From Desulfobacterales bacterium (GTDB lineage: Bacteria > Desulfobacterota > Desulfobacteria > Desulfobacterales > UBA11574), in contig JAUVTO010000009.1 in NCBI GenBank assembly GCA_030601485.1, forward strand, positions 1-22,044: 22,044 nt of DNA, written 5' to 3'. The translations under genes were made by a program, and so were the position numbers. Below the pieces are notes generated by a model. The model saw only the letters and a program-made list of their open reading frames with translations. It did not search any database and had not been told where the DNA came from. Below, piece after piece: positions 1 to 7,064 of this stretch (the stretch's first letter is position 1; the number at the start of each line of letters is the position of its first letter).

Positions 1-86
1 AAAGCGATTTCTCTGCGATCAACACGAAAATATTTTTTTATGGTGTTCAATCTTCAATTTTTAGAAAGCCGAATAATGATGCCCAT

Positions 87-201
87 GTAAAAAGTCCTAA
101 AACCGTCATGCCGGACTTGATCCGGCATCCAGAAGCCATTGAATTTACTGGATTCCGGCTTTCGCCAGAATGACAAAAAAGGGTGTTTTTCGACTTTTTA
201 C
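87..201. repeat. Palindromic repeat element, GTAAAAAGTC termini
   Basis: The ends are a perfect 10-bp inverted repeat: GTAAAAAGTC at 87-96 and GACTTTTTAC at 192-201. Inside it a second imperfect palindrome pairs GTCATGCCGGACTTGATCC with the complement of the GGATTCCGGCTTTCGCCAGAATGAC stretch. The same terminal sequence, followed by CGA and a CATCAA-like word, recurs at 3847-3992, so this is a dispersed element and not a single hairpin. It lies in non-coding DNA with no gene of its own and could fold as RNA. I infer a MITE-like or REP-like element. A role as terminator for a gene upstream of the window cannot be excluded. Confidence 0.7.
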
Positions 202-274
202 GAATCCATCAATAATAAGTCTATATAATATCACCATATCAATTAACGTTTCAATAAAAAACTAAGGACGAAAC

Positions 275-370
275 ATGGCAAACGCATTTGAATCCCAATA
301 CAGGGAGAACGCTCCACGACGGCGTGCATATCTTTCCAACCGACTGAAACTTGTGCTTAAGCACCTGTAA
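275..370 (+). CDS. Doubtful 31-codon ORF inside a repeat arm
   Basis: An ATG at 275 with a plausible ribosome binding site (AAGGACG, 4 nt upstream) opens a 31-codon frame ending at TAA 368-370. The peptide starts MANAFESQYRENAPRRRAYL and is rich in arginine, with no recognised family. Nearly the whole frame lies in the left arm of the 280-543 palindrome. The related copy at 12303-12402 has lost the ATG and has a stop after four codons, so the frame is not preserved between copies. This argues that it is either chance or a relic. Listed because it has a start, an SD and no competing gene. Confidence 0.2.
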   Translation: MANAFESQYRENAPRRRAYLSNRLKLVLKHL

Positions 371-543
371 GTCCGAGCCGTGCCAGAGTTATTAAGAACA
401 ATTCGTCGCTAAATTATCCCATTGATTTTTTAAGTAATAATTTCATTCGGCTCGGGCTAACGCGTGCTAAAGCCCTTCAAACAGTCAGTCGGTTTCCAAG
501 AGAAACACGCCGTCGCTACGCTGCACCGAAATCAAATGCGTTT
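280..543. repeat. Large imperfect palindromic element, about 100-nt arms
   Basis: The left arm (280-379) and the reverse complement of the right arm (about 449-543) share, in the same order, AAACGCATTTGA, GACGGCGTG, AACCGACTGA, AGCAC and CCGAGCC, with indels between. The arms enclose an AT-rich spacer of about 70 nt. A small hairpin (GGGCT/AGCCC, about 454-475) sits at the inner end of the right arm. A single left-arm copy, about 92% identical by eye, is at 12303-12402. The element occupies most of the 613-nt stretch before recJ and carries no transposase. I infer a non-autonomous mobile or RNA-coding repeat. Confidence 0.7.
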
Positions 544-613
544 ACTCTGAGGGACGAAAAGTTAATGGAATAAATTGTTGCTCAAATATTAAATTTAAGA
601 TAGTAATCTTTTA

Positions 614-2329
614 ATGAAAAAAGAGTGGCAAATTTTACGTCCTGATCCTCGTGATGTCGAAAAACTTGCCGGTATTCTAAAATGTCATCCCGCCATTGCT
701 GCAATTCTAATCAACCGAAATATTGTCTCCCCGGAGGACGCCTCGAATTTCCTTAGTGCTTCATTGAATCATTTAAGCCCGCCGTTCACTCTAAAGGATA
801 TGGATGTCGCGGTTCACCGCATATTGAAGGCCATAAATCGTAATGAAAAAATTCTCATTTTTGGCGATTATGATGTTGACGGAATTACCGCAACCACAAT
901 CCTTTTGGAGTTTTTCCGATCAGTGGGTGCTGATGTATCATACTATATCCCCCACAGGATAAAAGAAGGCTATGGCCTGCAAAGCAGCCACATTATAAAT
1001 TGCGCATTACCGAAGAAAATAAACCTAATTATTACCGTAGACTGCGGATCAGGGAGTCACGATGCCGTCAAGGAGGCAAATGCGGCAGGCATCGATGTAA
1101 TCATCACCGACCATCATATTGTACCTGATGTCATGCCCCCGGCTGTTGCTGTTATAAATCCCGGGCGTCATGACTGTTCGTCCGGTTTTGATGATCTCGC
1201 CGGTGTTGGTGTGGCTTTTTGTCTTCTGATTTGTCTTAGAAAACAACTGCGTGACAAAAATTTCTGGAAGAACCGACCGGAGCCTAATCTAAAAAGCATA
1301 TGCGACCTTGTGGCCCTTGGGACCCTGGCAGACATGGTTCCCCTTACTAATGACAACCGCATACTTGCAAAGACAGGGCTCGATATTATCGGTTCAAGTC
1401 CACGTCCCGGCATCAAAGCATTAATGGGGGTCTGCGGAATTAATAAACGTGCCGTGAATAGTGATGATGTGGTCTTCGGTCTGGCACCCAGATTAAATTC
1501 GGCAGGCAGGATAGACCACGCTTCTAAGGCAGTTGAACTATTAACGACTAAAAATATAGATGATGCCGGACAAATTGCGCGTTCACTCAATCATATGAAC
1601 CAGAAACGGCGCAGCATAGAAAATGAGATGCTGGCTCAAATCGAGGACCATTTAAAGATAAATCCTTCACTGCTCCAAAAAAACACTCTGGTCTATGCAC
1701 GCCAAAACTGGCATTTAGGGATTCTTGGAATTGTAGCTTCCAGAGTTATGAAAAAATATTTTTGTCCTGTGGTGCTTATTACTACGGAAGACGGGATCGG
1801 AAAAGGATCGGCCAGAAGTATTCCCGAAGTAAATCTTTATGACGGTCTTTCTGCTTGTGCCGGTGATCTTGAAAGTTTTGGCGGTCATTCAATGGCCGCA
1901 GGTTTGAAAATTAAGACTGAAAAAATAGGCCGGTTTGAATTAAACTTTGAAAACTTTGTCAGCAAAATAACAAAACCCGATGATTTTGTACGGAAAGTTT
2001 ACATCGATTATGAACTCACTTTTGACGATATTTCAGAGGATCTCATCGACGAAATAGAATCCTTAAATCCGTTTGGTACCGGAAACCCTGAGCCGCTGTT
2101 TATGGCCAGGGACATAATGGTTGTATCTTCAAAAATTGTGGGTAAAAATCACAGGCGCATGCTGTTAAAACAGTCCGGAGGAAACACCGGTAAAACTTTT
2201 CACGCCATTCATTTCAACGTAAATACCGGCATTTCTATGAAGGAAGGCTTTGATCGTATCGCGTTCCGGCTGCGCTGGAACCGCTGGAACGGCAGGAAAA
2301 CTGCCCAACTAATTATTGAAGAGGCTTAA
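614..2329 (+). CDS. recJ: Single-stranded-DNA-specific 5'-3' exonuclease RecJ
   Basis: RecJ degrades single-stranded DNA from the 5' end in recombination and mismatch or base-excision repair, acting in the cytoplasm with two metal ions (family knowledge). The 571-residue product is a normal length. Visible DHH/DHHA1 motifs in order are DYDVDG (85-90), TVDCGSG (141-147), TDHH (165-168), LVALGTLADMVPL (232-244), APRLNSAGRI (291-300), HLGILGIVASR (367-377), GGHSMAAG (423-430), and the OB-fold motif LNPFGTGNPEP (484-494). All expected metal ligands are present. The ATG at 614 gives a full N-terminus, but its ribosome binding site is poor (only a weak AAGA). The gene is followed at 89 nt by a co-directional unknown gene and then a metallo-beta-lactamase gene, so these may be one operon. 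No terminator is visible after it. Confidence 0.96.
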   Translation: MKKEWQILRPDPRDVEKLAGILKCHPAIAAILINRNIVSPEDASNFLSASLNHLSPPFTLKDMDVAVHRILKAINRNEKILIFGDYDVDGITATTILLEFFRSVGADVSYYIPHRIKEGYGLQSSHIINCALPKKINLIITVDCGSGSHDAVKEANAAGIDVIITDHHIVPDVMPPAVAVINPGRHDCSSGFDDLAGVGVAFCLLICLRKQLRDKNFWKNRPEPNLKSICDLVALGTLADMVPLTNDNRILAKTGLDIIGSSPRPGIKALMGVCGINKRAVNSDDVVFGLAPRLNSAGRIDHASKAVELLTTKNIDDAGQIARSLNHMNQKRRSIENEMLAQIEDHLKINPSLLQKNTLVYARQNWHLGILGIVASRVMKKYFCPVVLITTEDGIGKGSARSIPEVNLYDGLSACAGDLESFGGHSMAAGLKIKTEKIGRFELNFENFVSKITKPDDFVRKVYIDYELTFDDISEDLIDEIESLNPFGTGNPEPLFMARDIMVVSSKIVGKNHRRMLLKQSGGNTGKTFHAIHFNVNTGISMKEGFDRIAFRLRWNRWNGRKTAQLIIEEA

Positions 2330-2418
2330 CCCGAACATTTTCCTTGCAATAGTCAGTTTCTGGCATTATTGTTGCCTACAAAAAAACTGATATTAACGGC
2401 AAGTAAAGGTGACATCTT

Positions 2419-2838
2419 ATGGCTAAAATATTTCGGCCAAGCAGTCGCGAAGCACAGATCCTGTCAAAAATCGAATCTTCAAAAGAGTATGCCCGCAGAA
2501 AAACAATAAAGGGTATAAAAGACTGTATCGAACCACTCTCCAATGCCATTGCCATGAAGCTTGTTGAAAACAACCTTGTGGAAACCACAAACAAAAACGT
2601 ACTCGAGGAACAGATCTTAAAGTGTCTCGAAAAACTAAGCCATGCGGATGACTTTGAGATCGACTATCAGAATTCACCATTCAGACATATTATAACACAG
2701 CCCAATGTTGCCAGCCTTTATGTCACCGCTTTTGTAATAGAGACCCTTATTAACCATAAAGTGGTCGTCGATATATTCGGTTCTGACGAAGAAATATATC
2801 TTTGCATTAATCGGCAAGTAGCAAAATTTCTTTCCTGA
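2419..2838 (+). CDS. Conserved-looking hypothetical protein, 139 aa
   Basis: I do not recognise this family. The ATG at 2419 has a good Shine-Dalgarno (AAAGGTG, 2406-2412). The protein is soluble, with no signal peptide or membrane segment. Residues 1-75 look helical and charged (SSREAQILSKIESSKEYARR, then a helix near 33-55). Residues 78-139 alternate hydrophobic and polar in a way that suggests a small alpha/beta fold (SLYVTAFVIETLINHKVVVD). There are only two cysteines and no catalytic motif. Only 2 nt separate its stop from the next ATG, so it is almost certainly co-transcribed, and perhaps translationally coupled, with the RNase Z-like gene. That suggests a linked role in nucleic-acid processing, but this is guilt by association only. 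Confidence 0.75.
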   Translation: MAKIFRPSSREAQILSKIESSKEYARRKTIKGIKDCIEPLSNAIAMKLVENNLVETTNKNVLEEQILKCLEKLSHADDFEIDYQNSPFRHIITQPNVASLYVTAFVIETLINHKVVVDIFGSDEEIYLCINRQVAKFLS

Positions 2839-2840
2839 AA

Positions 2841-3848
2841 ATGCGCCCTTCTTTCCTCCCCAGGTTAGTGAACGGACCTTTTGACGACCCCGGATTATTC
2901 ATCCCCTTTCTTCTTGAAAAACGTGCCATAATTTTCGATCTGGGAGACATCTATTCGCTTTCGAGCAGAGACATTCTCAAAATCAGCCATGTTTTTATCA
3001 GCCATACGCATATGGATCATTTCATAGGGTTTGACAGGCTGCTGCGTCTTTTCCTCGGCCGGGAACAGCACCTTTACTTGTACGGTCCCCAAGGCTTTTT
3101 GAAAAATGTTGAAGGGAAGCTTGCCGGATACTCATGGAACCTTGTTAAACATTACAGCAATCTATTTGCATTGATCGTTACCGAGGTACATCCTGATTAT
3201 ATGATCACCAGAAATTACATATGCCAAAACCGATTCATGCCGGATCAAGAGGAAATCAAGGAGCCTTTTAACGGCCTTTTGCTTAAGGAACCGGCCCTGT
3301 CTGTTTCTTCAGAAATTCTTGATCACAGTATTCCATGCCTCGGGTTTACCATTGAAGAGCGATTTCACATAAATATAATGAAAGAACGTGTTGCCGGTCT
3401 CGGGCTTGAGATCGGCCCGTGGCTAAATGAATTTAAACAGGCTCTGTACCATAATACAGACCCTGATTCGGAATTTGAGGTTAGATACGGCAGGCAAGAT
3501 TCATATAAAAAGAGGTTTATCCTGGGTGATCTCGCAAAGCGGATTGCTCTTATCACTCCAGGCCAGAAGGTTTCATATATCGTCGATGCCGCGTATAGCA
3601 AATCAAATGAAGCCAAGATTATTGAACTTGCCAAAAACGCGGATCACCTGTTTATTGAAGCGGCATTTCTTGAAAAGGACAGGGATATTGCCGAAAAAAA
3701 ATGCCACCTCACCGCCTGGCAGGCCGGCAGCATTGCAGGTAAGGCCGGGGTAAAACAGGTTACGCCGTTCCATTTCTCACCCAGGTACAAGGGATTACAG
3801 CAGCTTTTGGAAACGGAAGCCATGGATTCATACCACAGGCATATTTGA
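2841..3848 (+). CDS. RNase Z-like metallo-beta-lactamase-fold hydrolase
   Basis: A 335-residue MBL-fold protein. The zinc motif ISHTHMDH (53-60) matches HxHxDH. Further family markers are LDHSIPCLGF (160-169), YIVDA with Asp249, FIEAAF (271-276) and the RNase Z signature CHLTAWQAG...TPFHFSPRY (288-315, with His289 and His311). Enzymes of this type remove 3' tRNA trailers or hydrolyse related phosphodiesters. Here the usual HEATF motif reads IEAAF, so one ligand position differs from classic tRNase Z. The stretch at 115-160 is longer than in minimal enzymes. I therefore call it RNase Z-like and not rnz. The start lies 2 nt after the previous stop. The stop TGA (3846-3848) overlaps the first two bases of a palindromic element, so the extreme C-terminus (DSYHRHI) could have been reshaped by insertion. 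Confidence 0.85.
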   Translation: MRPSFLPRLVNGPFDDPGLFIPFLLEKRAIIFDLGDIYSLSSRDILKISHVFISHTHMDHFIGFDRLLRLFLGREQHLYLYGPQGFLKNVEGKLAGYSWNLVKHYSNLFALIVTEVHPDYMITRNYICQNRFMPDQEEIKEPFNGLLLKEPALSVSSEILDHSIPCLGFTIEERFHINIMKERVAGLGLEIGPWLNEFKQALYHNTDPDSEFEVRYGRQDSYKKRFILGDLAKRIALITPGQKVSYIVDAAYSKSNEAKIIELAKNADHLFIEAAFLEKDRDIAEKKCHLTAWQAGSIAGKAGVKQVTPFHFSPRYKGLQQLLETEAMDSYHRHI

Positions 3849-3971
3849 CGGTCTCGTAAAAAGTCCAACTTCTGCGTTGTGCTGCATTTCGTAATCATTC
3901 AACGTACGAAAAGTACGCCTCATGATTACAAAATTTGCACGCCTTGAATTTGAACTTTTTACGAGACCGTC
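3847..3971. repeat. Palindromic element with 18-bp perfect arms, at a stop codon
   Basis: The outer arms GACGGTCTCGTAAAAAGT (3847-3864) and ACTTTTTACGAGACCGTC (3954-3971) pair perfectly over 18 bp. The centre pairs again through GTAATCAT/ATGATTAC and CGTAC-GAAAA-GTACG, so the whole 125 nt can fold into one long cruciform or RNA hairpin. Internal islands TCTGCGTTGTGCT (3871) and GCACGCCTTGAATTTGAAC (3937) recur in the element at 16009-16186. A partial extra terminus (GGACTTTTTACGAG) follows at 3978-3991. The first two bases are the GA of the preceding TGA stop. It may serve as the 3' end or terminator of the recJ unit. Confidence 0.85.
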
Positions 3972-4083
3972 TAAATCGGACTTTTTACGAGTTCATCAAA
4001 ATTTGATTAATTCACAATCCAAGATCTTAAACCCATATCCCTATCATTTTAAGATGGCTGGCTTTCATCGCAACTAAAATATG

Positions 4084-4112
4084 TTGATATTTAAAAATTT
4101 AGCTCGTAATTA
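4084..4112 (+). promoter_or_regulatory. Candidate sigma70 promoter of the efflux operon
   Basis: TTGATA (4084-4089) and TAATTA (4107-4112) are separated by exactly 17 nt in an AT-rich stretch. They would start transcription near 4119, about 36 nt before the ATG at 4155. The -35 box matches five of six consensus bases and the -10 box four of six. The region 3972-4154 contains no gene. No operator dyad overlapping the boxes is evident, and no regulator gene sits next to the operon. Confidence 0.45.
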
Positions 4113-4154
4113 ATACCTAATCGAGAACCAACGAAATGGCACCGGTAACGGGTT

Positions 4155-5564
4155 ATGAAAAATCATGTAAATGAACTTATAAGCTTGGCGGTTATCCTGC
4201 TGCTTGTGGCATCCTGCAGTCCGTTCAAGCCACGGGTAAGGCAATCACCTGCCGGTGAATTACCGCCCACGTTTTCGCTGTATACGGCGGAATCCGAACC
4301 GGCAAAACGGTGGTGGGAAGAATTCAATGATCCTGAGCTCAACGCGCTTATCATTGAAATGCTCTCTGAAAATTTAACCTTGAAAGAAACCTGGGCGCGC
4401 CTCAATCAAGTTCGGGCGCTGGCCGTTCAGGCCGGTGCCGCACTCTATCCGAGTCTGACAGGGACTGCCGGGGCTTCTTATACACGTCAACGGTACGGCA
4501 ACGGCTCCCGAAAAACCGTATCCGATGACAATTATTTTCTGGGGGCTGTCAGCAGCTACGAACTGGATCTGTGGGGGCGAGTTCGTTCCGGGCGAGAATC
4601 CGCTCTGCTGGAGGCGTCCGCCGCCCGGGAAGATGTGAATACGGCCGCAATGACCCTGGCGGCAGAGGTTGCCCAGCGCTGGGTGAATATTATTGCCCAG
4701 CGAATGCAAAAACGGCTTTTGGAACATCAGCTTCAGACAAACCTGACATTTCTGGAACTTATTGAGCTCAGGTTTTACATGGCCATGGTGTCGGCTCTGG
4801 ATGTTTATCAACAAAAACAAGTGGTTGAGGACATTATGGCCGAAATTCCCATGGTTGAGGCTCGGGAGCAGCTGCTAAGGCATGAGCTGGCACTGTTGTT
4901 AGGGAAACTTCCTCAGACTTTCCTGAATATCAGTCGGGAAGATTTCCCAAAACCGATCGAGATTCCGGCAACAGGACTGCCTGCCGATCTTCTCTCAGCC
5001 CGGCCGGATTTGCGGGCTGCCGGGATGCGGCTGTGGGCGGCGGACTGGCAGGTGGCGGCCGCACGCGCGGATCGACTACCGGCAATCAGTCTGACGGCCC
5101 AGGCACGCTATGGCGAATCAGATATGAACGTGCTTTTCGACAATTGGCTTCTCAGTCTGGCGGGCAATCTGACCGCGCCGATATTCGACGGCAAACGGCG
5201 GGCCGCCGAAGTGGACCGCAGTCTGGCGATTGTGGATGAAAAGGTGTCGGCATACCGGCGAACGGTTTTGACGGCCATCAAAGAAGTTGAAGATGCGCTC
5301 GTTACTGAATCCAAGCAGCGGGAGCATATCAAGGGGCTTGAGAAGGTTAAGGATACTGCGCGCAAGGCTCTGAAAGAGGCAGGGAATCGCTATCGTAAAG
5401 GCCTTACCGATTACCTTCCGGTGCTGACCCAGCTGTTAAAAGTTCAAGGTCTCGAAAGGAATTTGATCCAGCAACAGGCAAACCTCCTGAGTGCCCGCAT
5501 CAGTCTCTATCGTGCCCTGGGAGGAACATGGACGGAATCGCTGCAAGAGTTTGAAGTGAACTAA
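4155..5564 (+). CDS. Outer-membrane efflux channel lipoprotein, TolC/NodT type
   Basis: This 469-residue outer-membrane factor would form the exit duct of the tripartite pump encoded by the next two genes. The N-terminus is a lipoprotein signal: a hydrophobic run LISLAVILLLVASC with the lipobox cysteine at residue 21, so the mature protein is probably lipid-anchored in the outer membrane, as in NodT/CusC-like channels. RWWEEFNDPELN (52-63) is the typical opening of this family. Two repeated coiled-coil halves follow, rich in Ala, Leu, Glu and Arg (about 64-250 and 275-465), with the conserved SARPDLRAAGMRL (264-276) and QLLKVQGLERNLIQQQANLL near the end. The Shine-Dalgarno is weak (AACGGG). 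The last codons (GAA GTG AAC TAA) lie in the arm of a dispersed repeat, so the C-terminal tail and the stop appear to come from that element. Substrate unknown. Confidence 0.92.
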   Translation: MKNHVNELISLAVILLLVASCSPFKPRVRQSPAGELPPTFSLYTAESEPAKRWWEEFNDPELNALIIEMLSENLTLKETWARLNQVRALAVQAGAALYPSLTGTAGASYTRQRYGNGSRKTVSDDNYFLGAVSSYELDLWGRVRSGRESALLEASAAREDVNTAAMTLAAEVAQRWVNIIAQRMQKRLLEHQLQTNLTFLELIELRFYMAMVSALDVYQQKQVVEDIMAEIPMVEAREQLLRHELALLLGKLPQTFLNISREDFPKPIEIPATGLPADLLSARPDLRAAGMRLWAADWQVAAARADRLPAISLTAQARYGESDMNVLFDNWLLSLAGNLTAPIFDGKRRAAEVDRSLAIVDEKVSAYRRTVLTAIKEVEDALVTESKQREHIKGLEKVKDTARKALKEAGNRYRKGLTDYLPVLTQLLKVQGLERNLIQQQANLLSARISLYRALGGTWTESLQEFEVN

Positions 5565-5694
5565 AGTTAAAGAATTCTGTCAATTATATAAAATCAGCGG
5601 AGCGAAGCGACACCATAACTTTAGGCACTTTAGCTCACTTTAGGCACTTTAGCTCACTTTAGCTCACTTTAGGCACTTCTAACTTGTCCGGCTT
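5553..5694. repeat. CACTTTAGG/CACTTTAGCT repeat element, copy 1
   Basis: The left arm starts within the last codons of the channel gene (GAAGTGAACTAAAGTTAA). The core TATAAAATCAGCGGAGCGA follows, and the right arm is a tandem run of 9-nt CACTTTAGG and 10-nt CACTTTAGCT units (about 5620-5678) ending CTAACTTGTCCGGCTT. The reverse complement of 14604-14732 aligns along the full length: arms, core and the terminal CCGGCTT. The number of tandem units differs between the copies. The element fills most of the 221-nt gap between the channel and adaptor genes. A G/C-rich pairing (CCTGG near 5731 with CCAGG near 5759) follows it just before the adaptor start. I infer a non-autonomous palindromic repeat with expanding termini. 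Confidence 0.85.
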
Positions 5695-5785
5695 ATAGGA
5701 GAGCAGTCCCTTTCAGGGGCAAACCAAAGCCTGGTCCTCCCTCCGGGCCGTAGGCTGGGCCAGGATTCTTTATACAGGAATAAAA

Positions 5786-7063
5786 ATGACGGATAATACG
5801 CAGGACAGTGGTTTGCTCGGGAAACATCCGAAACCGGGCCGAAAGCCGCGACCCATCATCAGGATTGTTTTATCGCTTGTCATACTCAGTATGGGTGTGG
5901 GTACGGCAGCTTACCTGAAAAACAGTGCGCCTCGAACCCGGAAGCGGCCGCCGGTCAAATTGAGTCCGACGGTTAAGGTCGAAACCATACGGCCCTCCGG
6001 ATATCAGATTGTAGTGAGGGCCATGGGTACCGTGATTCCCGACCGCGAAGTGGTGCTGAAGTCTCGTGTTTCCGGAGAGGTTGTTGACATTCATCCCGAA
6101 TTCACGGAAGGCGGGTTTTTAAAAAAAGACATGAAAGTGCTCCGGATCGACCCTTTGGACTACGAACTGGCTCTGGCGCGTCAGCAGAGTGCGGTAGCCG
6201 ATGCCGAGTATGGCCTGAAACTGGAACTGGGCCATCAGGCCGTGGCCAAACGTGAATGGGAGCTGTTAAGCGGGGACCAACCGGTGCAAGATATGGAGAA
6301 GGAACTGGCGCTGCGCGAACCCCATCTGGACAAAGCCAGAGCAGAACTGGCGGCGGCCCAAGCCGAACTTAAGACGGCCATGCTGGACCTTGATCGAACC
6401 CAGATCATGGCGCCGCTCAATGCCATAGTTCGTTCTAAATCAGTGGATGTGGGTTCCCAGGTGACGCCTCAGGAGTCGCTGGCCGAACTGGTGGGGACTG
6501 ATGCGTACAGAATCCAGGCGTCCATACCCACCGATCGTCTTGGATGGATCCAAATCCCCGGCAAAGCCGGTGGTTCCGGTTCCAAAGCCCGGATCATTTA
6601 CGGCCAGGGTCATGAATGCATGGGTACGGTTACCCGGCTGATGGGAGATCTTTCCACCGAGGGGCGCATGGCCCGCATTCTGGTGGAAATAAAAGACCCG
6701 CTTGGCTTGAAGGCTGTGAATCAGGATCGGGTACCGTTTTTAATCGGCGAGTACGTCCGGGTAGAAATCCAGGGACGCAAACTTGACGGCGTATTTCAAA
6801 TTCCGCGCACCGCTTTCAGAGATAATTCAACTGTCTGGATCGCCGGTGAAAACCAAACGTTGGAAATCCGGAAGGTGCGTCCGATCTGGCGTGACGCCGA
6901 CATCGTCCTTCTGCAAGACGGCCTTAAACCCCATGAACGGCTCATCGTTTCGGATCTGCCTGCAGCGGTGGAGGGTATGCCCGTGCGAATCGATGATTTG
7001 AAATCCGAAATCAAGAGCGATCAGCCTGTGAAGGAAAGCGACGCAAGGGATAGGAGTTCTTAG
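5786..7063 (+). CDS. RND efflux periplasmic adaptor (membrane fusion protein, HlyD-type)
   Basis: The 425-residue adaptor would bridge the inner-membrane pump and the outer-membrane channel. A basic cytoplasmic tail (KPGRKPRPIIR) is followed by one membrane anchor (about 25-44, IVLSLVILSMGVGTAAYL) with no lipobox cysteine, so it is anchored by a transmembrane helix and not by lipid. The first lipoyl half-motif is near 87-124 (VVLKSRVSGEVVDIHPEF...GGFLKKDMKVLRIDP). An Ala/Glu/Leu-rich alpha-hairpin covers about 130-205, and the second lipoyl half is DRTQIMAPLNAIVRSKSVDVGSQV (204-227). A beta-barrel and membrane-proximal domain fill the rest. The SD is AGGA, 7 nt before the ATG. Its stop is one base from the pump start, so the two are tightly coupled. 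A 221-nt repeat-filled gap precedes it. Confidence 0.93.
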   Translation: MTDNTQDSGLLGKHPKPGRKPRPIIRIVLSLVILSMGVGTAAYLKNSAPRTRKRPPVKLSPTVKVETIRPSGYQIVVRAMGTVIPDREVVLKSRVSGEVVDIHPEFTEGGFLKKDMKVLRIDPLDYELALARQQSAVADAEYGLKLELGHQAVAKREWELLSGDQPVQDMEKELALREPHLDKARAELAAAQAELKTAMLDLDRTQIMAPLNAIVRSKSVDVGSQVTPQESLAELVGTDAYRIQASIPTDRLGWIQIPGKAGGSGSKARIIYGQGHECMGTVTRLMGDLSTEGRMARILVEIKDPLGLKAVNQDRVPFLIGEYVRVEIQGRKLDGVFQIPRTAFRDNSTVWIAGENQTLEIRKVRPIWRDADIVLLQDGLKPHERLIVSDLPAAVEGMPVRIDDLKSEIKSDQPVKESDARDRSS

Positions 7064-7064
7064 T

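Noticed and set aside
449..475. attC-like integron recombination site (GGGCTAACGCG...)
   Set aside because: The AAC-containing box resembles half an attC, but no matching GTTRRRY box, cassette gene or integrase is present, and the bases belong to the arm of the 280-543 palindrome.
574..606. Sigma70 promoter for recJ (TTGCTC, 17 nt, TAGTAA)
   Set aside because: It would start transcription at or just before the ATG, leaving almost no leader, and both boxes are weak.
1168..1590. 140-codon antisense frame within recJ
   Set aside because: No family resemblance, no start signal, and fully covered by the conserved DHH-domain coding region of recJ.
5620..5680. Possible CRISPR array in the CACTTTAGG units
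   Set aside because: Units are 9-10 nt and directly adjacent, without spacers of uniform length, and no cas gene is present. They are the tandem ends of a palindromic element.
5700..5785. Riboswitch or attenuator before the adaptor gene
   Set aside because: Some G/C pairing exists (CCTGG with CCAGG), but I recognise no conserved riboswitch core and no alternative terminator with a U-tract.
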